Made by a program: the position numbers and the translations under genes. From Acetobacteraceae bacterium (lineage in GTDB: Bacteria; Pseudomonadota; Alphaproteobacteria; Acetobacterales; Acetobacteraceae): 16,343 bases of DNA. Position 1 is the first letter of the stretch. Each line of letters opens with the position of its first letter. The DNA is taken from NCBI GenBank assembly GCA_025356735.1, contig JANXRT010000459.1, positions 1 to 16,343 on the forward strand, written 5' to 3'. Below the pieces are notes generated by a model. That model worked only from the letters and a program-made list of their open reading frames with translations. It was not told where the DNA came from and made no database searches. Positions 6,497 to 13,403 of the stretch are shown piece after piece.

Positions 6497-6840
6497 GCAG
6501 TGAGGCTGAAGCACCCAGGATAAAAGCCAAGATTTGGGTAAAGATGGCACTCCGCCTTGGCGATATCGGTAGTCGTCCCGGAGCGGTGCTACGGCGGGGC
6601 GACGATGACGCGGGCGGCATCCTGGTCGTCCTGCGCGCGCGCGCCGGCATCTGCGTGCTATCGCAAATACGCGCCAGCGAAGGTGAGGCTGTGTGGATGC
6701 GGGCTACCGGTGCGGGTCCGGTTGAGCAGTCTGTGGCCGACACCTACATCGAGCGCCAAGTTGCCTTCGATCCCGACCTTTGGGTGTTGGAGTTTGAAGC
6801 TCCGGATTTGCTGCCACCGTTTGAGGCGCGTATCGTCTGA
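6493..6840 (+). CDS. DUF1491 family protein
   Basis: 115 residues. The pattern RIKAKIWVKMALRLGDI, then a GAVLRRGDDDAGGILVVL strand pair, then VWMRATGAG, and the C-terminal ADTYIERQVAFDPDLWVLEFE fits the alphaproteobacterial DUF1491 family over its full length. The function is unknown. It has no signal peptide, membrane segment or obvious catalytic motif. Its ATG overlaps the stop of the FolM-like gene (ATGA at 6493-6496), making it the third member of a tightly coupled pterin operon and suggesting a role near reduced pterins or folate. That role is inference from position only. Confidence 0.82.
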   Translation: MSSEAEAPRIKAKIWVKMALRLGDIGSRPGAVLRRGDDDAGGILVVLRARAGICVLSQIRASEGEAVWMRATGAGPVEQSVADTYIERQVAFDPDLWVLEFEAPDLLPPFEARIV

Positions 6841-7077
6841 GCCACTGTGCTCTACGATTTCACGACATTCATGTTGAAGATGCAGGGCTGTGGCGCGTTT
6901 GCCAGAAGGCATGTTGCAGGATTGCCACACCCCTTTGAAAACGGGCTGAACCCTCTCGTCTTACGGACCTTGGCTCGCTATTGTTCATTTCACGATGAAG
7001 CTGGATCGAACGGCCAACGAGCATGTGCTCTCGGCGCTCCGTCCCCGGCAACCAGACAACGAGGAGAAGATAAGATC
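6841..7077 (+). other. Leader and presumed promoter region of the first OmpA-like gene
   Basis: No gene is supported in these 237 bp. The open frame of the OmpA gene continues back to about 6847, but that part is not protein-like for this family and precedes a clear signal peptide. A GAGGAG ribosome site lies at 7061-7066. A short GAGC-ATGT-GCTC hairpin is possible at 7019-7030. I do not see a convincing promoter pair or a terminator for the pterin operon. Confidence 0.4.
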
Positions 7078-8157
7078 ATGAAATTCCGGAGCACGCTCCT
7101 AGCGGCCAGCATCCTGGCAGCACCATTCGCCGCGGCCAATGCCGCGGAGCCGCTTTCCGGCATCTATGTCGGCGCCGGCATCGGCGCCAACTTCATGCAG
7201 GACGAGAAGTTCAAGAACGACGCCGTCAGCACGAATGGCAAGGCCTCGCTCAACCCTGGCTTTGCCGGCGCGGTGTCGGTCGGCTACGGCTTCGGCAACG
7301 GTCTGCGCGCCGAGATCGAGGGTGATTACAAGTACAACTCGTTCAGCAGCAACGGCAATGCCAACGGCGTTGGTGTTGGCGGGAACGAGCAGAAGTATGG
7401 CGGCTTCGGCAACATCCTTTATGACTTCAACACGTTCTCCTACGTTCCGGTTATCCCTTACATCGGTGTCGGCGCCGGCTACCAGGAAGCGCAGTGGACC
7501 AACGTCCATTCGTATACAGCGAATTCCGTGCTCAACGCCAAGAACTCTGAGCAGGGCAGCTTCGCTTACCAGGCAATCGCCGGTATCGGCTTCGCAGTCT
7601 CGCCGCAGGTCACGCTTACCGCTGAATACCACTTCATGGGCCTTGCCGACGATCGTAAATACAACGCTTCCGGCACCCAGACCCTTGGTGGCGTGACGCG
7701 CGCGGCGACCGGCACCATCAGGGCAACCGACGACTACAATCACACTATCCTAATTGGCCTGCGCTATGCCTTCAACGCTCCGCCGGCTCCGATCATGGCG
7801 GTTGCCGCAGCTCCCGCTCCGGCACCGTCGCGCTCCTACCTGGTGTTCTTTGACTGGGACAAGTCGAACCTGACCGATCGCGCCCGCCAGATCATCCGCG
7901 ATGCCGCCGACAACTCACGTAAGGTGCAGTACACCAAGCTTGAAGTGAACGGCTACACCGACACATCGGGCACGCCGAAATACAACCAGGGCCTGTCGGT
8001 GCGTCGCGCCCAGGCGGTGGCCGCCGAGCTGGTCAAGGACGGCGTCCCGCGCAACGCCATCTCGATCACCGGCTTCGGCGACACCAAGCTGCTGGTGCCA
8101 ACCGGCCCGGGCGTGCGCGAGCCGCAGAACCGCCGCGTCGAGATCATCATCCGCTAA
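7078..8157 (+). CDS. OmpA-family outer membrane protein (paralogue 1)
   Basis: 359 residues. A signal peptide (about 1-22, cleavage after ANA) precedes an eight-strand-type barrel starting LSGIYVGAGIGANFMQ, with alternating aromatic strands up to ILIGLRYAF (about 233). A Pro/Ala linker (about 234-250) leads to a C-terminal OmpA peptidoglycan-binding domain: SYLVFFDWDKSNLTDRA, VNGYTDTSGTPKYN with the diaminopimelate-binding Asp, and LSVRRAQAV with the conserved Arg. The protein would anchor the outer membrane to peptidoglycan. The ATG at 7078 gives the complete signal peptide and follows GAGGAG by 11 nt. The gene is followed by a strong terminator and then by a close paralogue. The domain ends NRRVEIIIR, the usual family end. 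Confidence 0.93.
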   Translation: MKFRSTLLAASILAAPFAAANAAEPLSGIYVGAGIGANFMQDEKFKNDAVSTNGKASLNPGFAGAVSVGYGFGNGLRAEIEGDYKYNSFSSNGNANGVGVGGNEQKYGGFGNILYDFNTFSYVPVIPYIGVGAGYQEAQWTNVHSYTANSVLNAKNSEQGSFAYQAIAGIGFAVSPQVTLTAEYHFMGLADDRKYNASGTQTLGGVTRAATGTIRATDDYNHTILIGLRYAFNAPPAPIMAVAAAPAPAPSRSYLVFFDWDKSNLTDRARQIIRDAADNSRKVQYTKLEVNGYTDTSGTPKYNQGLSVRRAQAVAAELVKDGVPRNAISITGFGDTKLLVPTGPGVREPQNRRVEIIIR

Positions 8158-8195
8158 GCTTCCGCCAAGGCCCAATTTTGCGGGTCAAGCAATGG

Positions 8196-8225
8196 AAGGG
8201 GCACCGCAAGGTGCCCCTTTTCTTT
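8196..8225 (+). terminator. Rho-independent terminator after OmpA paralogue 1
   Basis: A perfect 10-bp stem (8196-8205 with 8210-8219; AAGGGGCACC / GGTGCCCCTT) closes a GCAA tetraloop of the stable GNRA class. A T-rich tail (TTTCTTTT, 8218-8225) follows. It lies 38 bp after the stop codon and should end transcription from the first OmpA gene, so the second copy needs its own promoter. Confidence 0.93.
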
Positions 8226-8344
8226 TGCGCCTCATTCATCCTTTAGCTTCGTTACGGCATTGTCCTACAGCCGCTCCCCTCCTAGCCTTGGTCGATCGGC
8301 GGCATCGGCATACACGATCATGCTTCGCGACAGGAGTGACACAG

Positions 8345-9457
8345 ATGCGACTGCATAACCGCAGGCTGTCCCGATCTGCTGGCTGGGCGCTCGGAGCCTT
8401 GGCCGGATTGGCGGCGACATCTGCCAGTGCTCAGCCATTCCAGGGCCTCTATGTCGGTGCCGGAGTCGGTTACCATGATACCCAGGACATAAAAGCGTCT
8501 GGCACACCGGTTTCCGCGCTCGGATCTGCCGGACTGAAGCTGCGGGTCAATGGCGGATTTGTTGGCCTGGTAAGCGTCGGCTATGGCCTCGGCAATGGTT
8601 TCCGGTTCGAGATCGAGGGCAGCGATCGATTGAACAATCTCGGCCATCTCACCGGCACGCCATTTCCCACCAGTGCCACTGGCAGCCTGCAAACCTACGC
8701 CGTGATGGCTAACGCGCTGTTCGACCTCGATGTCGGCTCACCGTGGGTCTATCCCTATCTTGGCGGCGGCGTCGGCTATGCGTGGACTGACCTTGATCGT
8801 CTCGGCGCATCTTCGAACAATCCGGTCTATGGCTTCAGCAGCAGCGCGAGCAAGGGCGGCTTCGCCTATCAAGGCATCGCCGGCCTATCGTTTCCGATCC
8901 CCAACGTGCCAGGCCTTTCGATGTCGGCGGAGTATCGGTTGTTTGGCCAACCCGACAGCCGCAATCTCTCCGGTAGCGCCGCAACTCCAGGCGGGCGAAC
9001 CGTTCCCGCCAACCTGCGCATCGGTAGCACCTTCGATAATGCCGGCCTTATCGGTATTCGCTACGCCTTTGATGTCCAGCTGCCATCGATGCCGGTTGTC
9101 GTCCAGGCCCCTCCGGTGCCCGCCGCCGCGCGGTCCTACCTCGTGTTCTTTGACTGGGATCGTGCCCTGCTGAATGACCGTGCGCGCCAGATCGTGCGCG
9201 ATGCGGCCGAGGCTTCCCGTCACGTTACTGTTACGCGAATCGAGGTTAACGGCAACACTGATACGTCCGGCTCCCCGGCGTATAACCAAAGACTTTCGAT
9301 GCGCCGCGCCCGAGTCGTGGCAGCCGAATTAATCAAGGACGGTGTCGCCCGCGATGCCATCGCGATCCACGGGTTTGGCGACACCCATCTTCTCGTCTCG
9401 ACCGGGCCAGGGGTGCGAGAGCCGCAGAACCGCCGCGTCGAGATCGTGCTTAAATAG
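8345..9457 (+). CDS. OmpA-family outer membrane protein (paralogue 2)
   Basis: 370 residues with the same plan as the preceding gene: signal peptide (MRLHNRRLSRSAGWALGALA..., likely cleavage after SASA), barrel opening FQGLYVGAGVGYHDTQ, a Pro/Val/Ala linker near 245-262, and a C-terminal OmpA domain with SYLVFFDWDRALLNDRA, VNGNTDTSGSPAYN and LSMRRARVV. The C-terminal domains are nearly alike, including at DNA level around SYLVFFDWD, while the barrel loops differ, as expected of a tandem duplication with exposed loops diverging. AGGAG at 8332-8336 lies 8 nt before the ATG. A weak promoter-like pair, TTGTCC and TAGCCT with a 17-bp spacer, lies at about 8263-8291, downstream of the terminator of paralogue 1. 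Confidence 0.92.
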   Translation: MRLHNRRLSRSAGWALGALAGLAATSASAQPFQGLYVGAGVGYHDTQDIKASGTPVSALGSAGLKLRVNGGFVGLVSVGYGLGNGFRFEIEGSDRLNNLGHLTGTPFPTSATGSLQTYAVMANALFDLDVGSPWVYPYLGGGVGYAWTDLDRLGASSNNPVYGFSSSASKGGFAYQGIAGLSFPIPNVPGLSMSAEYRLFGQPDSRNLSGSAATPGGRTVPANLRIGSTFDNAGLIGIRYAFDVQLPSMPVVVQAPPVPAAARSYLVFFDWDRALLNDRARQIVRDAAEASRHVTVTRIEVNGNTDTSGSPAYNQRLSMRRARVVAAELIKDGVARDAIAIHGFGDTHLLVSTGPGVREPQNRRVEIVLK

Positions 9458-9469
9458 CAGATGGCCGCA

Positions 9470-9507
9470 AACCTCGGATGGCGGCACCGCCGGAAACCTC
9501 CGAGGTT
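9470..9507 (+). promoter_or_regulatory. Hairpin enclosing the ada ribosome-binding site
   Basis: AACCTCGGA (9470-9478) is perfectly complementary to TCCGAGGTT (9499-9507), a 9-bp stem. A second small stem, GGCG/CGCC, can form within the loop (9480-9491). The GAGG ribosome site of ada (9502-9505, 8 nt before its ATG at 9514) lies wholly in the 3' arm. There is no T-run, so it does not look like a standard intrinsic terminator. It could restrain ada translation, or stabilise the 3' end of the upstream OmpA mRNA, whose stop is 12 nt before it. Confidence 0.6.
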
Positions 9508-9513
9508 ACGGCT

Positions 9514-10590
9514 ATGAACAACATCGCAGCACCCGCCGAGATTTCCGATGACGCCCTTTGGAGCCTCGTGCTCCGGCGTCTCCCCGGAAAATTCCTTTAT
9601 GCTGTCACCACGATGGGCGTTTATTGCCGTCCCGGCTGCCCATCGCCGCCGCCGCTGCGGGCCAACGTTCGGTTCTTTCCAGATCCGCCGGCGGCGGAAA
9701 ACGCCGGTTTTCGTGCTTGCAAGCGTTGCGATCCAAAAGGCGAGCGCGCCGCCATCGCCCGCGCGGTGGTGGAAGATGCCTGCGCCACGATCGAGCGCTC
9801 CGAAACCATTCCGGCCCTCGCTACCCTAGCCACCCGGTCCGGCTACTCGCGCTTCCACTTCCTGCGGCTGTTCCGCGACCATACTGGCCTGACGCCACGC
9901 AGCTACGCCGAGGGCGTCCGTGCCCGCCGTCTGCATGCCGCGTTGGCTTCTGGCGCCCGCGTCGTCGATGCCGTGATCGATGCGGGGTTCGGCTCCGAAA
10001 GCCGGGTTTATGAGAATACCGGCAGCCTGCTCGGCATGACGCCTGGCGCCGTTCGGCGTGGCGGCGAAGGCGAAATTATTCGGACTGCCTTGACTGACTG
10101 CCCGTTTGGCCGGCTTTTGGTCGGCGCCACCGACCGGGGCGTTTGCTTCATCGGCTTTGCCGAACCCGATGACGCCCTGCTCGGCGACCTCGCCCAGCGC
10201 TTCCCCAGGGCCCGGTTCGTCGCCGACAATCCCGCTCTGTCGGAAACAGTGCGGGCCGTGCTCGACTTCATTGACGAACCCACGCTTGCGCTTGATCTGC
10301 CCCTCGACCTCCGCGGCACCGCCTTTCAACTCCGTGTCTGGCAGACGCTCCGCACGATTCCGCCTGGGGAGACGCGAACCTACGCGGAACTTGCTCAGAT
10401 GATCGGCAATGCCCGAGCCGTCCGCGCCGTGGCGCGGTCCTGCGCCACCAATCCGGTGTCACTCGCCGTGCCGTGCCATCGTGTTGTCGGCAGCGATGGC
10501 AATCTTACCGGCTACCGCTGGGGCGTTCCGCGCAAGCGAGCCCTGCTGGCAAAGGAAGCAGGCGGGCGTCCTGCCGCTCGATCTTGCTAG
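9514..10590 (+). CDS. ada: Bifunctional methyl-phosphotriester / O6-methylguanine DNA methyltransferase and activator Ada
   Basis: 358 residues, full length. The N-terminal zinc domain has C38, C42, C69 and C72 (VYCRPGC ... FRACKRC). C38 is the residue that accepts methyl groups from phosphotriesters and so turns the protein into an activator. An AraC-type helix-turn-helix domain follows (about 88-190). The C-terminal methyltransferase domain carries AVPCHRVVG with acceptor C321. These numbers coincide with those of E. coli Ada, which confirms the ATG at 9514 over an in-frame ATG at 9478 that lacks a ribosome site. I see no classical Ada box (AAAGCGCA) in the short upstream region. No alkB or alkA is adjacent in this window. 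Confidence 0.95.
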   Translation: MNNIAAPAEISDDALWSLVLRRLPGKFLYAVTTMGVYCRPGCPSPPPLRANVRFFPDPPAAENAGFRACKRCDPKGERAAIARAVVEDACATIERSETIPALATLATRSGYSRFHFLRLFRDHTGLTPRSYAEGVRARRLHAALASGARVVDAVIDAGFGSESRVYENTGSLLGMTPGAVRRGGEGEIIRTALTDCPFGRLLVGATDRGVCFIGFAEPDDALLGDLAQRFPRARFVADNPALSETVRAVLDFIDEPTLALDLPLDLRGTAFQLRVWQTLRTIPPGETRTYAELAQMIGNARAVRAVARSCATNPVSLAVPCHRVVGSDGNLTGYRWGVPRKRALLAKEAGGRPAARSC

Positions 10591-10673
10591 GGAACCGATC
10601 TTCCGGAACCACCTGAACCCTACGCCAGGTACGGGCGGACCCTTGGCCTTCCTTCCCGCTTGGCTGCCCGCTA

Positions 10674-10701
10674 CGCTCCCTTCAAGAACGCTCAAGGAGC
10701 G
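10674..10701 (+). promoter_or_regulatory. Hairpin enclosing the ribosome-binding site of the serine hydrolase gene
   Basis: CGCTCCCTT (10674-10682) pairs with AAGGAGCG (10694-10701), giving 8 base pairs with one bulged C (10680) and an 11-nt loop. The AAGGAG ribosome site (10694-10699), 7 nt before the ATG at 10707, lies in the 3' arm. The pairing extends beyond the Shine-Dalgarno through GCG/CGC. No T-run follows, so it is not a standard terminator. Translational control is an inference. Confidence 0.5.
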
Positions 10702-10706
10702 GTGAA

Positions 10707-11882
10707 ATGTCCACCACGATCGAGACAACCATTGACGATCTCCTGCATCGTGCGGTCGAGCATGGGGATGTCGCCGGCGTTGTCGCCATGTCCGCCGACC
10801 GTTCCGGAAAAACCTATTCCGGTGTTGCCGGCCGGCGTTCGCTCGCCGACCCGGCGCTGATGACCGAGGACACGGTGTTCTGGATCGCCTCGATGACCAA
10901 GGCGCTCACCGCCGCCTGCTGCATGCAATTGGTCGAGCAGCGCCGGCTTGATCTTGACGATGATATCGGGCGCGTGCTGCCGGCTTTGGCTGAGCCGCGC
11001 GTGCTGGTCGGCTTCGATGACAGCGGCCAGCCGATCTTGCGGCCGGCGATCGGCGCCATCACGCTTCGCCACCTTCTGACCCACACCGCCGGGTTTGTCT
11101 ATGATACCTGGAACAAGGACATGCTGGCCTATGTCAAGCATGCCGGTATCCCGCGCCACGAGACCTTCACGAAAATCGAAAACGTGCAGCCGCTGGCCTT
11201 CGATCCTGGCACACGCTGGGAATACGGCATCAACATCGATTGGGCCGGGAAGGCGCTGGAAGCCGTCACTGGCCAAACGCTGGATGCCTATGCCCGCGCG
11301 CATCTGTTTGGTCCCCTCGCCATGACCGACACCGGCTTCCGACTTCGCCCGGATATTTCCGCACGCTTGGCCGGTCCACATCAGCGCCAGCTCGACGGCA
11401 GCCTGAAGCCGACCGAATACACCGCTCCGCAGGGAGAGGAATTCTTCCTCGGCGGCGGTGCGCTGTATGGGACAGCCGGCGACTACCTGCGGTTTATTCG
11501 CATGATGCTGGCTGGCGGCACCCTTGACGGCGTCCAGATTTTGCGACCGGAGACAGTGGCGTTGATGGGCCGCAACCACATGGGCGACACCGATGTCGAG
11601 GTGATGCGGACACAGATGCCGCTCTACTCGAACGATTGCGAGTTGTTCCCCGGCATGAGGAAGAAGTGGGGCTTGAGCTTCCTGATCAACTCGGAGGACG
11701 TGCCCGGCAGGCGCTCTGCCGGCAGTCTGGCGTGGGCGGGCATTCGCAACACCTACTACTGGATCGACCCGAAATCCGGCGTCGGCGGCACGTTGATGAC
11801 GCAGATCTTGCCGTTCGCCGACCCGGCGGTGCTGAGACTTTTCGACGCGTTCGAGCAAGCGGTATATAAACTCCGGGCTTGA
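10707..11882 (+). CDS. Beta-lactamase-fold serine hydrolase (class C / family VIII esterase type)
   Basis: 391 residues. The active-site motif SxxK is S62-M-T-K65 (WIASMTKALTA). The second motif Y-x-x-N is Y173-G-I-N176, replacing YxN and as seen in many EstB-like esterases. LRHLLTHTAGF (120-130) and WAGIRNTYYWIDP near the C-terminus (the KTG-equivalent region, here without the KTG triad) are further family marks. Such proteins act as esterases, D-aminopeptidases or transesterases, and lactamase activity is rare. There is no signal peptide, so a cytoplasmic enzyme is likely, which argues against a cell-wall or antibiotic-resistance role. AAGGAG is 7 nt upstream but lies in a hairpin. It ends 11 nt before a fatty acid hydroxylase gene, with which it probably shares a transcript. 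Confidence 0.9.
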   Translation: MSTTIETTIDDLLHRAVEHGDVAGVVAMSADRSGKTYSGVAGRRSLADPALMTEDTVFWIASMTKALTAACCMQLVEQRRLDLDDDIGRVLPALAEPRVLVGFDDSGQPILRPAIGAITLRHLLTHTAGFVYDTWNKDMLAYVKHAGIPRHETFTKIENVQPLAFDPGTRWEYGINIDWAGKALEAVTGQTLDAYARAHLFGPLAMTDTGFRLRPDISARLAGPHQRQLDGSLKPTEYTAPQGEEFFLGGGALYGTAGDYLRFIRMMLAGGTLDGVQILRPETVALMGRNHMGDTDVEVMRTQMPLYSNDCELFPGMRKKWGLSFLINSEDVPGRRSAGSLAWAGIRNTYYWIDPKSGVGGTLMTQILPFADPAVLRLFDAFEQAVYKLRA

Positions 11883-11893
11883 GGGAGGTTTCC

Positions 11894-12613
11894 ATGGCCA
11901 CGGCCAGGATGACGCAGCGTCAGCAGCTTTTCCGGACCGACTTCCGGGCGAAAGTCGCCAAGGCATATAATGGCTGGCTGCATGTCACGCTGATCGCGGC
12001 AATAGGTCTTGCGGCGATCTGGTACTGCGCGCGTCAGGTCACGCATCCAGCCTGGTACGAATGGCTGGTGGTCCCGGTCGCTTTCGCCATTTCTAACGTG
12101 TTCGAGTGGTGGATCCACAAATACGTCATGCACCGCCCGGTGCGCGGGCTGATGGGCATCTATCGCCGCCACACGCTGGCGCACCATCAATTCTTCACCG
12201 ACGTCGAGCCGACCTTCGACACCGCGCGTGACTTCCGCATTGTGTTTTTCCCGCCCTACGCCCTGGTTGCGTTCATCGTGCTGTCGATCCCGCCCGCAGC
12301 GATCCTGAACGCTGTTGGCTTTGGCAACGCCGGCTGGCTGCTGCTTGTCACCAACGTGGCGCTTTATCTCAACTACGAGCTTTTTCACTTCTGCTGCCAC
12401 GTCAAGGACGATAGCCTAGTGCGGCGCATTCCGCTGGTGAACTCGATCCGCCGCCACCACATCGCCCACCATGACCCCGTCATCATGATGACGCGCAACT
12501 TCAACCTGACCTATCCGGTGGCCGACTGGTTCTTCGATACATCGGATTTGAAGTGCGGCCTGGTCTCGCACGTTTTCAACGGCTATTCGGACCGCCATGT
12601 CCGCCTGAAATGA
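11894..12613 (+). CDS. Membrane fatty acid hydroxylase / sterol desaturase superfamily protein
   Basis: 239 residues with about four membrane segments (near 28-46, 56-73, 117-138, 146-163). The histidine clusters that bind two irons are complete: H75-X4-H80, H93-X3-HH98, H165-X3-H169 and HHIAHH (188-193). The family uses O2 to hydroxylate or desaturate lipids, carotenoids, sterols or sphingoid bases, and the clusters do not show which. GGAGG lies 5 nt upstream of the ATG at 11894. The stop codon overlaps the start of a small membrane-protein gene. The preceding gene is a serine hydrolase of esterase type, so a joint role in lipid or ester modification is possible, but this is inference. Confidence 0.9.
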   Translation: MATARMTQRQQLFRTDFRAKVAKAYNGWLHVTLIAAIGLAAIWYCARQVTHPAWYEWLVVPVAFAISNVFEWWIHKYVMHRPVRGLMGIYRRHTLAHHQFFTDVEPTFDTARDFRIVFFPPYALVAFIVLSIPPAAILNAVGFGNAGWLLLVTNVALYLNYELFHFCCHVKDDSLVRRIPLVNSIRRHHIAHHDPVIMMTRNFNLTYPVADWFFDTSDLKCGLVSHVFNGYSDRHVRLK

Positions 12614-12804
12614 TGGGAATGCCTCAGGAAAGGATCGAGCCCAATTATGCCAGCCTGATCGGCGGCATCGTCGTCGGTATCGCCGTGGTGGGCCTGTGGT
12701 TCGCCATCGCGCGGGAGCTGGACATGCTGTCGCCCATCGTCATGGCTGCCGGCGTGGTGCTTGCAGTGGCGACAGCAAGCTGGATTCGTCTTGCCAATCT
12801 CTAG
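12610..12804 (+). CDS. Small two-helix membrane protein coupled to the hydroxylase gene
   Basis: 64 residues if the ATG at 12610 is used. That ATG overlaps the hydroxylase stop (ATGA, 12610-12613), which supports expression by coupling, as no separate Shine-Dalgarno is visible. ATGs at 12613 (out of frame) and 12619 (in frame, MPQERIEPNY) are near. The protein has a short polar start, a hydrophobic helix at about 16-34, a short RELDM turn and a second helix at about 40-58, ending RLANL. I do not recognise the family. It may be a partner or assembly subunit of the hydroxylase. The frame ends cleanly 53 bp before msrA. Confidence 0.65.
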   Translation: MMGMPQERIEPNYASLIGGIVVGIAVVGLWFAIARELDMLSPIVMAAGVVLAVATASWIRLANL

Positions 12805-12857
12805 CCGGTCCCGGTCGAAGTCCCCATGTCCATCGTACCTCAATACGGAGCGAAAAG

Positions 12858-13379
<522 letters not shown>

Positions 13380-13403
<24 letters not shown>

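Noticed and set aside
9478..9513. Alternative ada start at the ATG at 9478
   Set aside because: It lacks a ribosome site, and with the start at 9514 the key cysteines fall exactly at 38, 42, 69, 72 and 321.
10707..11882. Antibiotic-inactivating beta-lactamase
   Set aside because: No signal peptide, no KTG motif and a YGIN instead of YxN motif point to the esterase-like branch.
10692..11966. Long minus-strand open frame (424 codons) opposite the serine hydrolase gene
   Set aside because: It is a shadow of a gene with an intact SxxK active site and ribosome site; its own translation lacks domain features.
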